DNA of 64,000 bases from Pelotomaculum schinkii (GCF_004369205.1 NZ_QFGA01000003.1:372001-436000); one strand, 5' to 3'; shown: positions 15,793 through 24,506, counted from the stretch's first letter. Numbers and translations are program-made. The notes: a model not told the origin generated them from the letters alone.

Positions 15793-15908
15793 AGGGGTGG
15801 TTTGTGATAATTATGCGGTTGGCGAAGCTTTCAATGAGTCTTAAGACTCGGCCAGCAACGGCCCTTCCATATCAGGGCTAGAGCAAACCACCCGCTGAGC
15901 GGGTGGTT
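15793..15908. repeat. structured element, possible IS200/IS605-type remnant
   Basis: It starts with AGGGGTGGTTTG and ends with CAAACCACCCGC-TGA-GCGGGTGGTT. The final 10-bp hairpin (15886-15908) is followed by ATGATTTTTC. The left edge can pair with the hairpin's left arm. The internal sequence includes further small hairpins. It looks like the 3' end of a TnpB-type element or a structured RNA, but no transposase reading frame remains. Confidence 0.35.
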
Positions 15909-15940
15909 ATGATTTTTCTGAGATAATTTCATAACGGGTA

Positions 15941-15967
15941 TCAATAAACAATCAAAAAAGCCGAATA
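15941..15967 (+). promoter_or_regulatory. sigma-D-like promoter for motAB
   Basis: TCAA (15941-15944), exactly 15 nt, then GCCGAATA (15960-15967), against the consensus TAAA-N15-GCCGATAT. It lies 113 nt before the motA start. Confidence 0.5.
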
Positions 15968-16080
15968 ACATACTGGGTGTAGTTTTCTGATTGTACCAGG
16001 GCGCTTAGCGGGCAGCCTTTTTTATTAAAAGTTCTTGCCCAGTATTTTGTTTAGTCAAGCCAAGGGAAGGGGTTTGTTGC

Positions 16081-16848
16081 GTGGGCGTAACCACTATTGT
16101 CGGCTTTATAATTGCCGCCGGTTGTCTGGTATTAGCTTATATCCTGGATGGTGGGAACATCTCAACTCTGTTCAGAGGCACCGCGGCGTTGATTGTTTTT
16201 GGAGGCACCATCGGGGCAACCACAATGTGTTTTTCTTTCCAGGAGCTAAAGACTGTTCCCAAGCTCATCAAAATCATTTTATTTCATAAGCACCCGGACG
16301 AGGTCGCGTTAATTGAACAGATCGTGGATTTGTCGGATAAGGTTCGCCGGGAGGGCGTCTTGTATCTGGAAAAACAGCTTCCTCAAATTGATGACGATTT
16401 CATGCGCAAAGGGATTCAGCTTGTAGTGGACGGCACCGACCCGGAGCTGGTTCGCATGATCATGGAAACGGAGTTGTATGCCATGCAGGAGCGCCACAGC
16501 GCCGGGGCCGGTGTCTTTGAGGCAGCCGGCGGATTCGCCCCCACCATGGGGATTATTGGAACGGTGCTGGGTCTGGTGCATGTGCTTGGGAACCTTGACA
16601 GTCCGGAAACTCTGGGCCCGGCGATTGCACTGGCTTTTATCGCCACCTTGTATGGAATTGGCTCAGCCAATATTTTGTGGCTTCCCATCGCTGAAAAGTT
16701 GAAAAATATCGGCAAAAAAGAGGACATATTGCGAGAATTGATGCTGGAGGGGATTCTATCCATCCAGTCCGGTTACAACCCCTTGCTGGTGCGCGAGAGA
16801 CTGACAGCCTTTTTGAGGCCCAGGACACAATTCGCAGAGGAAGAGTAG
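16081..16848 (+). CDS. motA: flagellar motor stator protein MotA
   Basis: 255 residues with four membrane helices (about 2-20, 30-50, 145-170 and 180-200). The stretch GGFAPTMGIIGTVLGLVHVL and the following SANILWLPIAEKLK are hallmark MotA regions that line the ion channel with MotB. A cytoplasmic loop of about 90 residues carries the charged residues that contact FliG. GTG start behind AAGGGAAGGGG. It is followed 24 nt later by motB and preceded by a sigma-D-like promoter, fitting late-class expression. Confidence 0.95.
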   Translation: MGVTTIVGFIIAAGCLVLAYILDGGNISTLFRGTAALIVFGGTIGATTMCFSFQELKTVPKLIKIILFHKHPDEVALIEQIVDLSDKVRREGVLYLEKQLPQIDDDFMRKGIQLVVDGTDPELVRMIMETELYAMQERHSAGAGVFEAAGGFAPTMGIIGTVLGLVHVLGNLDSPETLGPAIALAFIATLYGIGSANILWLPIAEKLKNIGKKEDILRELMLEGILSIQSGYNPLLVRERLTAFLRPRTQFAEEE

Positions 16849-16871
16849 GCACGGAAGGAAGGTAGGTTTGG

Positions 16872-17651
16872 ATGGAGCGGCGCGGGCTCACAAAAAGAAA
16901 GGACAACAAAGAAAGGTGGCTGCTGACCTATTCCGACTTGATTACCCTGCTCATGGCCTTTTTTGTGATGCTTTACGCGCTCAGCAGCATCAACGCGCGA
17001 AAATTTCAGGCAGTAGCCCTTTCTTTAGCAATGGCGATGGGGGGCGGCGGGCAGTCGGTGCTTAGTGAACCAGGAGCAGCCCTGGCGCCGGGTATCTCCA
17101 GCAGTACTTTTGAGATAGACAAAGAGATCCAAGAGCTCAGTGAAATGGAGCGGATTAAAAATGAGCTGCAGGCCTATATAGATCAAAACGGTTTGAATGG
17201 AAAAGTAACTGTTACTTTGGAAGAGAGAGGGGTTGTTGTAAGTTTTCAGGATGTAGCCCTATTTCCCTTGGGCTCGGCTGGGCTTTTGCCGGATGCCAAA
17301 GAGAAGATAAACAAAATTGGGCTGATTCTAATGAAGACTACTCATTACATAAGAGTTGAGGGACATACGGACAACCTTCCTATTAACACCAGATTATTCC
17401 CTTCCAACTGGGAACTTTCCGTAGCGAGGGCAACCAGTGTGGTCCAGGAATTAATTTATTCATTGAATTTCGCGCCTTACCGTCTGTCTGCCACCGGTTA
17501 CGGCGAGTTTCGCCCGCGGGAGCCCAACGACTCGGAAGCCCAACGCCAACGAAACCGCCGGGTGGATATCGTGATTTTAAAGAGTAAGTATGAGACGGCT
17601 GAACCGGGGTCGCAAATACTATCTTCTGATAACATAAATATATTACCCTAA
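16872..17651 (+). CDS. motB: flagellar motor stator protein MotB
   Basis: 259 residues. A basic N-terminus (RRGLTKRKDNKERW) precedes the single membrane helix, which contains the ion-carrying Asp in TYSDLITLLMAFFVMLYALS. A plug/linker region and a C-terminal OmpA-like peptidoglycan-binding domain follow (about 130-250, with VEGHTDNLPIN and RNRRVDI). It anchors MotA to the cell wall. Whether protons or sodium drive it cannot be decided safely from these residues. Confidence 0.95.
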   Translation: MERRGLTKRKDNKERWLLTYSDLITLLMAFFVMLYALSSINARKFQAVALSLAMAMGGGGQSVLSEPGAALAPGISSSTFEIDKEIQELSEMERIKNELQAYIDQNGLNGKVTVTLEERGVVVSFQDVALFPLGSAGLLPDAKEKINKIGLILMKTTHYIRVEGHTDNLPINTRLFPSNWELSVARATSVVQELIYSLNFAPYRLSATGYGEFRPREPNDSEAQRQRNRRVDIVILKSKYETAEPGSQILSSDNINILP

Positions 17652-17656
17652 AAATA

Positions 17657-17702
17657 CATTTTCATCATACGTGGCGCCGCGATAGCGGCGTGTGGAACTA
17701 CC
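17657..17702 (+). repeat. short GC-hairpin repeat, copy 1
   Basis: ATTTTCATCATACG, then a GGCGCCGC / GCGGCGTG hairpin, then GAACTAC. A similar arrangement is found at 54172-54217. It probably acts as a hairpin after motB. Confidence 0.4.
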
Positions 17703-17884
17703 ATGAAAATAAGAATCCGGCATACGAAGCGATATCCCAAAAATGCAGGCGCCAATTCATTCGCATATGTTACATTAGATCCAACAAGTTTGGCGCTAAA
17801 GCGCGGGCGCGTTGAAATCGCACCCGGATTGCTGATTTCGTCTTGTAATGAGCCGCCAAATTTATTCTGGGCTTCAGATCATGC

Positions 17885-17911
17885 TAAAGTTTTTTTGAAT
17901 TCTGACGAGAT
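17885..17911 (+). promoter_or_regulatory. sigma-D-like promoter for flgM
   Basis: TAAA (17885-17888), 15 nt, GACGAGAT (17904-17911), six of eight matches to GCCGATAT. It is 33 nt before the flgM start. Confidence 0.45.
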
Positions 17912-17943
17912 TTATTACAGAAACCGAAAAAGAGGTGAGCCCG

Positions 17944-18243
17944 GTGAAAATCAACGGAACGGGCGGAATTGACCATATCAAAGCCTATACAAAACAGCAA
18001 CAAAAGGAAACCGATGAGGTGAAGAATAAACCAGGTGGTCAAATCCGTGGTGATACCTTGGAAATCTCAACAGAGGCCAGAAGAATGCAAAAATATAAGG
18101 GGATGCTTGCTGAAATCCCCGCAGTGCGGGAAGAGCTTGTGGACTCGCTGAAGCAAAGGATCAAGGACGGCTCCTACCGTCCCGACAGCGAAAAAATCGC
18201 CGCCGGGCTGATTGAAGAAAATCTTTCAGATAAGATTAAATAA
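17944..18243 (+). CDS. flgM: anti-sigma-28 factor FlgM
   Basis: 99 residues. It starts MKINGTGGIDHIKAY and has the family's disordered N-terminus, then GDTLEISTEARRMQKYK and the C-terminal helices REELVDSLKQRIKDGSYRPD that bind sigma-28. FlgM holds FliA (61497) inactive until it is exported through the completed hook. GTG at 17944 with AGAGGTGA upstream; an in-frame GTG at 17935 would overlap that Shine-Dalgarno sequence. It is first in the flgM-N-K-L string. Confidence 0.9.
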   Translation: MKINGTGGIDHIKAYTKQQQKETDEVKNKPGGQIRGDTLEISTEARRMQKYKGMLAEIPAVREELVDSLKQRIKDGSYRPDSEKIAAGLIEENLSDKIK

Positions 18244-18274
18244 ATGTCATGAAGGTTATATAGGAAGGTGCCGC

Positions 18275-18769
18275 ATGCAGTCTTTAGTTTTTGATTTATT
18301 CCAGGTGCTGGAGCGACAAAGGGAAATCCTGAAAGAAATGCTGACCGCAGCCCGTAACCATAACCATGCTCTGCGGCAAAACGACATAGTTGTCTTGAAA
18401 GAAATCATCATCCGGGAGGAAGAAATTTCAACCCGGTTGAAGGCTGAGGAGCGGCAGCGGGATCGCCTGCAAAAAGCCCTGGGAAAAAGGCTGGGTTTGC
18501 CGGGAGACGCTTCCTTGAGCAAGATGTTGCCGGACTTGCCTCAAAAACAAAGCGCCAGGCTGGCCGAGCTCACTGCAGAGATGAGAAATATTGCCGGGCA
18601 AATTGCCCGGCTGGTGGAGTTAAACCGTGTCCTTACCAGCGAGGCCATGCATTTTAATGAACGATTGCTGAGATTGCTCAAACCTATACATAACAATACC
18701 TATCAGCCCGACGGGAAGTCGACTTCTCCAGTGGGTTGCTCTTCGTCATTAATCAATAAAATCGTCTAA
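18275..18769 (+). CDS. flgN: FlgN-family export chaperone
   Basis: 164 residues, almost wholly alpha-helical coiled coil (LFQVLERQREILKEMLTAA through RQIARLVELNRVLTS). It matches the FlgN family by fold and by its place directly before flgK, its client with FlgL. It keeps hook-filament junction proteins export-ready in the cytoplasm. AGGAAGGTGCCGC precedes the ATG at 18275; a longer in-frame start at 18212 would run back into flgM. Confidence 0.85.
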   Translation: MQSLVFDLFQVLERQREILKEMLTAARNHNHALRQNDIVVLKEIIIREEEISTRLKAEERQRDRLQKALGKRLGLPGDASLSKMLPDLPQKQSARLAELTAEMRNIAGQIARLVELNRVLTSEAMHFNERLLRLLKPIHNNTYQPDGKSTSPVGCSSSLINKIV

Positions 18770-18782
18770 AGGGGTTGTAGCG

Positions 18783-20183
18783 ATGCCCGGAACTTTTTTC
18801 GGCGTGGAAATCGCCCGCAGGGGTATCAACGTACACCGCGTGGCTATGGACGTCACCGGCCATAATATGGCCAATGCCAATACACCTGGTTATTCACGCC
18901 AGGCGGCCGTCATTCAGGCTTCGGATCCATGGACCATACCCAACCTGGCGACAAGTTTGCAGCCGGGGCAATTGGGTACCGGCGCTCAGGTTGAGCAAGT
19001 CAGACGCATCAGAGACTACTATCTTGATGTGCAATATCGCCAGGCCGGCAGCTACGAAGGTTACTGGGAACAAAAACTGGATTTCGCCCAGCGGATAGAA
19101 ACTGTTTTCCCTGAACCGGATGGCCAGGGCATTCAGGCCGGGTTACTCGATTTTTTTAATGACTGGCAGGATTTAAACAATGACCCGCAAAACTCCGGTG
19201 TCAAAGCGGCCGTAAAGGAGTCGGGCGATGAACTGGCGGCTACTATTCGACAAACATACAGTCAGCTTGTTGGTATCGGCGAAAGTATTACGGGTGCAAT
19301 AAGCGATCAGGTCGATCATGCAAACAAGCTGCTGACCGAAATAGCCGATGTTTCCAATGCGATTATTTTCACCATCAAAAATGGCGCGCAGCCCAACGAC
19401 CTGCTGGACCAGCGCGATCAATTGCTGGATCAGCTGGCCGCGCTCGGCCCTATTAACGTAGATGTGCAGGACAGCGGCATGATTACTGTGAATTTCATCA
19501 ATAGTACCACTACAGTTTTACAAGACGACGGCGCCGGTAAAGTGACTGCTTCTCAACTGGCCCTGATCACGGGTGCAGGCGCCGGAGGCGATGAGAACCA
19601 TTTATCTGTTGACGGTGTGGACGTGATCAATCTGACCGGCCTGGCGGATTACTACACCGGCGCCCCGGAAGGAGCAGGTATGGGCGCTATCCTGGGCAAT
19701 GAGTCGGCGCGACTGGAGAATAAAGACTTGCTGGAGCAGTTGGATAACCTCGCAGTGGCTGTCATTGATAACATCAACGATAAGTCGGGCTTGACTTTCT
19801 TCACCGGCACGGGAGCTGCCGATATTGCCCTGGACGGCGGCGTGGAAAACAATTGCGACATTATCATCGGTGAAAACGCGCTGGAGGTAGCGCGACTGCA
19901 GAGCACCCCTGTAACGATTGGCGACTCGACGGCGACGCTGGAAGAGTACTACCAGGGCATGGTGGCCCAGGTGGGGGCGAGCGTGGATAAAGCCGACAGA
20001 ATGCTCGATAACCAGCAGGCCATTTCCCAGCAAATCGACTCACTTAGACAATCGGTTTCAGGTGTGTCCCTGGACGAGGAATTAACCATGGTGATCCAGA
20101 TCAATTACGGCTATCAGGCCAGCGCCCGCATGCTCAGCATGCAGGACGAGATGCTGGATTATCTTATCAACAGGATAATATAG
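18783..20183 (+). CDS. flgK: flagellar hook-associated protein 1 FlgK
   Basis: 466 residues. The N-terminal rod-type motif GINVHRVAMDVTGHNMANAN and the TPGYSRQ signature are followed by a variable middle domain and a C-terminal coiled coil (VSLDEELTMVIQINYGYQAS, then ARMLSMQDEMLDYLIN). It forms the first junction ring between hook and filament. AGGGGTTGTAG lies just before the ATG. It is 11 nt upstream of flgL. Confidence 0.96.
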   Translation: MPGTFFGVEIARRGINVHRVAMDVTGHNMANANTPGYSRQAAVIQASDPWTIPNLATSLQPGQLGTGAQVEQVRRIRDYYLDVQYRQAGSYEGYWEQKLDFAQRIETVFPEPDGQGIQAGLLDFFNDWQDLNNDPQNSGVKAAVKESGDELAATIRQTYSQLVGIGESITGAISDQVDHANKLLTEIADVSNAIIFTIKNGAQPNDLLDQRDQLLDQLAALGPINVDVQDSGMITVNFINSTTTVLQDDGAGKVTASQLALITGAGAGGDENHLSVDGVDVINLTGLADYYTGAPEGAGMGAILGNESARLENKDLLEQLDNLAVAVIDNINDKSGLTFFTGTGAADIALDGGVENNCDIIIGENALEVARLQSTPVTIGDSTATLEEYYQGMVAQVGASVDKADRMLDNQQAISQQIDSLRQSVSGVSLDEELTMVIQINYGYQASARMLSMQDEMLDYLINRII

Positions 20184-20194
20184 GGGGATTTTCA

Positions 20195-21184
20195 ATGCGA
20201 CGCGTGTCTAATATGATGATAACCAATAACTCGATTCGATATATTCAAAATAACCTCCAGCGGTCGGCCCGGCTGCAGGAGCAGATCGCGGCCGAAAAAA
20301 CCATCCTTCGCCCCAGCGACAATCCCGGGCAAGTCAGCCACGTGATGGCCGTAAATTCCACCATTTCAAGAAATGAGCAGTATTCCCGCAATATCGACGA
20401 CGGGCTGGCCTACCTGAACCAGGCCGACGCGGCGCTCGGCACCATCGGAGAGACCCTGAGCGACGCCAAAACGCTGGCGTCGCAGGGCGCCAACAGTCAC
20501 CTGGGCAACGACGACAGGAAGGCGATAGCCGAGCAAATCGACAAGCAGATCGACGCCCTGGTGGACCTCGGCAACAGTTCCCTGGGGGGAAAATATCTGT
20601 TTGCCGGGAAAAAGAACAGCCAGCCCCCGTTTTACCGGGATCCCGCTACCGGCGAGGTGTACTACCGGGGGGACACCCAGCGGGTGAAAAGAGAGATCGT
20701 TTCCGGCTCCAACTATGAGGTGGACGCCGCCGGGGTTACGGATTTTGGTTCAGCCAATGCCGGCGTGTTCGGCACCCTGGCCGACCCGACCGATCCGGCC
20801 AACCAAATCGACGATCCCCTGAATCCGGGCCAGAAGATGACCAAAGTGACCGGCGGCCCGCTGGAGGTTTTGAAAAACCTCAGAGAAAGGCTGCAAAACG
20901 ACGATATGACCGGTATCAACGAGTCTCTGGGGGAACTGGACGAGGCCATTGACGTCGAACTGGTGCAGCGGGTCGCCGTGGGCGCAAGGACCAAACACCT
21001 GCAAGCAGTGCAGAGTCAGTTAGACGATCAGAATGCAAAGCTGCAAGAGGTACTCTCGAATATACAGGATGCGGATTTTACCAAATTAACCGTCGAAGCG
21101 GCCCAGAATGACCTGGTGTACCAGGCATCGCTGCTGGTATCTACGAAGCTCTTGCAGACCAGCCTTTTGAATTATTTAGATTAA
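20195..21184 (+). CDS. flgL: flagellar hook-associated protein 3 FlgL
   Basis: 329 residues. The flagellin-like N-terminal helix MMITNNSIRYIQNNLQRSA and a C-terminal helix ending QASLLVSTKLLQTSLLNYLD flank a middle with GGKYLFAG, typical of FlgL. It forms the second junction ring on which FliC polymerises. GGGGGATTTTCA precedes the ATG. It is in one transcription unit with flgK. Confidence 0.95.
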   Translation: MRRVSNMMITNNSIRYIQNNLQRSARLQEQIAAEKTILRPSDNPGQVSHVMAVNSTISRNEQYSRNIDDGLAYLNQADAALGTIGETLSDAKTLASQGANSHLGNDDRKAIAEQIDKQIDALVDLGNSSLGGKYLFAGKKNSQPPFYRDPATGEVYYRGDTQRVKREIVSGSNYEVDAAGVTDFGSANAGVFGTLADPTDPANQIDDPLNPGQKMTKVTGGPLEVLKNLRERLQNDDMTGINESLGELDEAIDVELVQRVAVGARTKHLQAVQSQLDDQNAKLQEVLSNIQDADFTKLTVEAAQNDLVYQASLLVSTKLLQTSLLNYLD

Positions 21185-21204
21185 ATAAAAAAGAGTGATC
21201 CAGT

Positions 21205-21549
21205 ATGAAAATAGGGGCCGGGGGATTGCAGGCAATGGCTGCCCAGGAGGTGTCCCGGGCGTTGAACGCCGGCGGCCCAAAACCAACTGTTGAAGAAGCC
21301 TTGCTGCAGGGTGAGGACCTGGCCATGCGCCGCATGCGGTATGAATTAAACCAGGCGGTGGAGCGGATGCGCCGGGCGGCGGAATTCTATAACCAGCCCC
21401 TGGACTTTAAGGTGCAAAAGGATAAACCGAAGATCAAAGCGCGCGACCGGCGCAGCGGGGCCGGCAGGGAATTTACCCTGGAAGAGGCCGAAGCCTGGCT
21501 GGCGGAGTTATATGAAAACAAAGGCAGAAATTTAAACGGATATGCATAA
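21205..21549 (+). CDS. hypothetical flagellar-operon protein, FlaG-like segment
   Basis: 114 residues between flgL and fliW. The middle (ELNQAVERMRRAAEFYNQ then PLDFKVQKDKPKIKARDR) follows the FlaG pattern of an amphipathic helix and then a charged strand ending in D-R. The C-terminus is acidic (TLEEAEAWLAELYENKGR). It does not end in the IREIPPE-type segment of true FlaG, which is encoded at 27409. The function is unknown. It may be a filament-length or cap accessory protein. Confidence 0.6.
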   Translation: MKIGAGGLQAMAAQEVSRALNAGGPKPTVEEALLQGEDLAMRRMRYELNQAVERMRRAAEFYNQPLDFKVQKDKPKIKARDRRSGAGREFTLEEAEAWLAELYENKGRNLNGYA

Positions 21550-21592
21550 ATAAGTGACCGCAGGGTCACTTTTTGCTCAAGGAGGGTGGAGC

Positions 21593-22045
21593 GTGGCAGA
21601 CGCTGATCGGGTTAATAACCGGCAATATGAAAATTTACTATTTCCCTGGGGATTACCAGGGCTGGAGGATTATCACGAATTTACCTTGAACTCGTTGGGC
21701 CAGGATTCTCCCTTTGGTTTCTTGCAAGCTGCCGGACAGCAGGAGATTGGATTATTGCTGGTCAATCCTTATGTTTTTTTTGAGCATTATGAGTTTGAGC
21801 TTAGCGAAGAAATAGCCGGCCAACTTAAGATAGATGACGAGAACCAGGTAGCGGTTTTATGTACCGTAAACACCAGCCAGGGTTATGGTGCGGCTACGGT
21901 AAATCTGCTGGCGCCGATAATCATAAACAGAGAAAAATTGCTGGCCAAACAGGTGGTCTTAAATGATCAGAAGTATTCCCTCCGCACCCCTTTAAACTGC
22001 GGGGCTAAAAAGGAGGAGCGCAAAGATGCTGGTGCTGGCGCGTAA
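21593..22045 (+). CDS. fliW: flagellar assembly factor FliW
   Basis: 150 residues. FliW signatures are LLFPWGLPGLEDYHEFTL near the N-terminus, LLLVNPYVFF in the middle, and LAPIIINREKLLAKQVVL near the C-terminus. It binds both flagellin and CsrA; free flagellin releases FliW from flagellin and CsrA represses again. GTG at 21593 has AAGGAGGGTG upstream. Its last 20 nt overlap csrA, indicating coupled translation and fixed stoichiometry of the partner-switch pair. Confidence 0.95.
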   Translation: MADADRVNNRQYENLLFPWGLPGLEDYHEFTLNSLGQDSPFGFLQAAGQQEIGLLLVNPYVFFEHYEFELSEEIAGQLKIDDENQVAVLCTVNTSQGYGAATVNLLAPIIINREKLLAKQVVLNDQKYSLRTPLNCGAKKEERKDAGAGA

Positions 22046-22253
22046 AAAAGGGCAGTCAATCATGATTGGCCGGGATATTAAAATGGTTGTGGTGGAAGTT
22101 ACCGGGGAAACAGTACGGCTGGGCATTGAAGCCCCCCCGGATATGGAGATTTTTCGTGAAGAATTATATAGGGATTTGCAAATAGAAAATAAAAAGGCCA
22201 TTACCAGTACTGAAGAAGTAATACGTTTTCTGAAGAATAACAGTAAAGAATAA
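22026..22253 (+). CDS. csrA: carbon storage / flagellin translation regulator CsrA
   Basis: 75 residues starting MLVLARKKGQSIMIG, the invariant CsrA opening, followed by VRLGIEAPPDMEIFREELY, where VxLGIxAPxxxxxxREE is the RNA-binding edge. It dimerises and binds GGA motifs in hairpin loops to block ribosome access. Two such hairpins lie in the adjacent fliC leader. AAGGAGG precedes the ATG inside the fliW gene. The C-terminal tail is somewhat longer than in enterobacteria. Confidence 0.97.
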   Translation: MLVLARKKGQSIMIGRDIKMVVVEVTGETVRLGIEAPPDMEIFREELYRDLQIENKKAITSTEEVIRFLKNNSKE

Positions 22254-22273
22254 AAGAAATCCACCTAGATTAC

Positions 22274-22300
22274 TAAACCTCCGGCGTTTACCGCCGATAT
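22274..22300 (+). promoter_or_regulatory. consensus sigma-D promoter of flagellin
   Basis: TAAA (22274-22277), exactly 15 nt, GCCGATAT (22293-22300): a perfect match to the sigma-28/sigma-D consensus. The start site would be near 22307, giving a leader of about 83 nt. Confidence 0.92.
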
Positions 22301-22343
22301 ATATACTAGAACAAAACCGGGGCGGCCGACCCGGTTTGCTCAA

Positions 22344-22388
22344 ACCGCATGGATGCGGTGTAAAAAGAAAAATTCATGGAGGAATGAA
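22344..22388 (+). promoter_or_regulatory. two predicted CsrA-binding hairpins in the fliC leader
   Basis: Hairpin 1: ACCGCA-TGGA-TGCGGT (22344-22359) presents GGA in a tetraloop. Hairpin 2: TTCAT-GGAGGA-ATGAA (22373-22388) places the Shine-Dalgarno sequence itself in the loop. The two-site arrangement parallels the Bacillus hag leader. Confidence 0.75.
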
Positions 22389-22389
22389 A

Positions 22390-23622
22390 ATGATTATCAA
22401 TCACAACATTGCGGCGCTGAATACCTATCGTCAGTTGAATGCCGGTAATGCTGCAGCTTCAAAATCAATGGAAAAACTATCATCAGGTATGCGTATCAAC
22501 CGCGCCGGTGATGATGCGGCAGGTCTGGCCATCTCAGAAAAAATGCGCGCCCAGGTGCGTGGTTTAGACCAAGCTACCCGCAACGCCCAAGATGGTATTT
22601 CCTTAATCCAGACTGCAGAAGGCGCGTTGAACGAAACCCACTCCATTCTGCAACGTATGCGTGAACTGGCTGACCAAAGTGCTAACGACACTCTGACCGC
22701 TACTGACCGTGCCGAAATCCAAAAAGAAGTTAACCAGTTAACTGAAGAACTTGGTCGTATCGGTAATACTACCGAATTTAACACCAAAAGCCTGTTAGAT
22801 GGTAGCTTTAGTGGTAAATTCCACATTGGAGCTAATGAAGGCCAGTCAATTTCTTTCGCAATTGGTGATATGAGAGGATTTAGTTTGGGAGTTGCTGGTG
22901 ATGTGGAATTTACTGAAACAGTTACACCGTCAGGTACTACTGATTTTGTAGACGGGGTATACACCATTGTTGGAACTGATTTAATGGATGCTGATGGAAA
23001 TGTGGTTGCTACGACTGCTGATGGCTTAACTTACACTTCTTCGGCTAACAGCGAAACAATCGTGTTTACACAAGAGGTAGATTCAGGAAAAATCGTAATT
23101 AAAGATGGGGAAGCTACTGGTACGTCTAAATTCGTTAATGGTGGATTAGAAGCAGGTTCTTATACCATTAAATTTTCTGCTTTAGCATCTACTCTTGTAG
23201 ACTCCAACGGCAAAACTGTTGCCACTTCCACTGATGACACAACATTCACAAATGTAGATGGAGATACTGTATTAACATTAGATGCAGCCGCCACTGGTGA
23301 CATGAATATCACCGTCGGCGGTATCAACGTATCCGACCAGGCATCGGCCGACGCAGCTATCACCACTATCCAAAGTGCTATCGAAAGCGTATCTGCCGAA
23401 CGTTCTAAACTCGGTGCTTACCAAAACCGTTTAGAACACACCATTAACAACCTGGGTACTGCTTCCGAAAACTTAACTGCTTCTGAATCACGTATCCGTG
23501 ATGTAGACATGGCCAAAGAAATGATGGAGTTCACCAAGAACAACATCCTCTCCCAGGCTGCTCAGGCAATGTTAGCTCAGGCCAACCAGCAACCCGAGGG
23601 TGTACTCCAGCTCCTGCGGTAA
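22390..23622 (+). CDS. fliC: flagellin
   Basis: 410 residues. The N-terminal D0/D1 helices start MIINHNIAALNTYRQLN and include the conserved MRINRAGDDAAGLAISEKM. The C-terminal helix contains SRIRDVDMAKEMMEFTKNNI and ends QPEGVLQLLR. The central domain (about 180-320) holds two related beta-rich stretches, each with a YTI...DxxGxxVAT pattern. Its codons are AT-richer than the conserved ends. The ATG at 22390 is chosen because GGAGG is 7 nt upstream. It is controlled by the sigma-D promoter and CsrA hairpins and closed by a strong terminator. Confidence 0.97.
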   Translation: MIINHNIAALNTYRQLNAGNAAASKSMEKLSSGMRINRAGDDAAGLAISEKMRAQVRGLDQATRNAQDGISLIQTAEGALNETHSILQRMRELADQSANDTLTATDRAEIQKEVNQLTEELGRIGNTTEFNTKSLLDGSFSGKFHIGANEGQSISFAIGDMRGFSLGVAGDVEFTETVTPSGTTDFVDGVYTIVGTDLMDADGNVVATTADGLTYTSSANSETIVFTQEVDSGKIVIKDGEATGTSKFVNGGLEAGSYTIKFSALASTLVDSNGKTVATSTDDTTFTNVDGDTVLTLDAAATGDMNITVGGINVSDQASADAAITTIQSAIESVSAERSKLGAYQNRLEHTINNLGTASENLTASESRIRDVDMAKEMMEFTKNNILSQAAQAMLAQANQQPEGVLQLLR

Positions 23623-23638
23623 TTGCTATCAAACAACC

Positions 23639-23674
23639 AAAAAGGGGTCTCAGGCTCGTCCTGGGGCCTTTTTT
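23639..23674 (+). terminator. strong terminator after flagellin
   Basis: A long stem (AAAGG / CCTTT outer, CTCAGG / CCTGGG inner, with a few G-T pairs) and a 5-nt loop followed by TTTTTT. Confidence 0.8.
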
Positions 23675-23858
23675 ACACTGTTAACCATGCGTCCAACCAG
23701 GGGGATGGTTCTCGTAGTTTGGTGAAAAGGAATTAACAGGCCAACCATCTTTACATGATGAGGAAAATTAAAAGACGCACTTGAAAGAGCACGCTCCGTC
23801 ATGCGGGGCGCTTAGGCCGGGGGCTGCTCTCTAAGCAAAGTTTAGGAGGATTTTCCCG

Positions 23859-24506
23859 TTGGAGATCAGCACGCTCATCAGGGCTTTCCTGCTGGAATAC
23901 CTGGCCGCGGCGCAGGGTAAAACGGCCCGGGTCCATAAAACAGAAGGCGAAAATCAGTTCGTTTCGCTTCTCAGTCTCGCTCTCGCCGGGATCGGCCTGC
24001 GGACGCCGCCGCAATCCGGCGGCGCGACGGGTCTTCAGCACGGGGCCTCCGGGTTCCCGTCCGGCGGACAGGCCGCCGCGGCGCCGCTAACCGGCCGCGC
24101 AGGCGGCGGGGCGCGTGGCGGCGCCGGACTGGAAGCTTTGATTGAGGAAGCGGCCGGAAGGTACGGCGTCGACCCGGCCCTGGTTAAATCGGTTGTCCAG
24201 GCAGAATCCAATTTCAACCCAAATGCCAAGTCACCAGCAGGAGCAATGGGTTTAATGCAACTCATGCCCGAAACGGCATATTCTTTGGGAGTCAGGAACC
24301 CCTATGACCCAGCCCAGAACATAGACGGCGGCGTGCGGTACCTAAGACAGATGCTGGACCGCTACGGCGGCAACGCCGCCCTGGCCCTGGCCGCGTACAA
24401 CGCCGGTCCCGGCGCCGTTGATCAGGCGGGCGGCATACCGGGCTACCGGGAAACCAGAGATTACGTCCAAAAGGTATTGGGCAACAGATTAAACTATACT
24501 GTTTAA
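23859..24506 (+). CDS. SLT-type lytic transglycosylase
   Basis: 215 residues. After a short N-terminal helix and a Gly/Ala-rich linker (about 55-85), the goose-lysozyme-like domain contains the catalytic Glu in [10 protein letters not shown], then [13 protein letters not shown] and [12 protein letters not shown]. It cleaves peptidoglycan glycan strands and probably opens the wall for the growing flagellum, as in other Firmicute clusters. TTG start behind TAGGAGG. No signal peptide is visible, so it may leave through the flagellar export gate or act otherwise. Confidence 0.85.
   Translation: MEISTLIRAFLLEYLAAAQGKTARVHKTEGENQFVSLLSLALAGIGLRTPPQSGGATGLQHGASGFPSGGQAAAAPLTGRAGGGARGGAGLEALIEEAAGRYGVDPALVKSVVQAESNFNPNAKSPAGAMGLMQLMPETAYSLGVRNPYDPAQNIDGGVRYLRQMLDRYGGNAALALAAYNAGPGAVDQAGGIPGYRETRDYVQKVLGNRLNYTV

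Larger units (their letters stand above)
15599..16080. other. merR-motA intergenic region
   Basis: About 480 bases: the MerR promoter and operator, about 120 nt of nothing recognisable, a structured stretch bounded by complementary GGGGTGGTTTG and CAAACCACCC, and a sigma-D-like promoter for motA. No gene is seen. Confidence 0.5.

Noticed and set aside
17703-17972. Open frame of 89 codons between motB and flgM
   Set aside because: No Shine-Dalgarno sequence, no recognisable protein pattern, begins in a repeat and runs through the flgM promoter and start.
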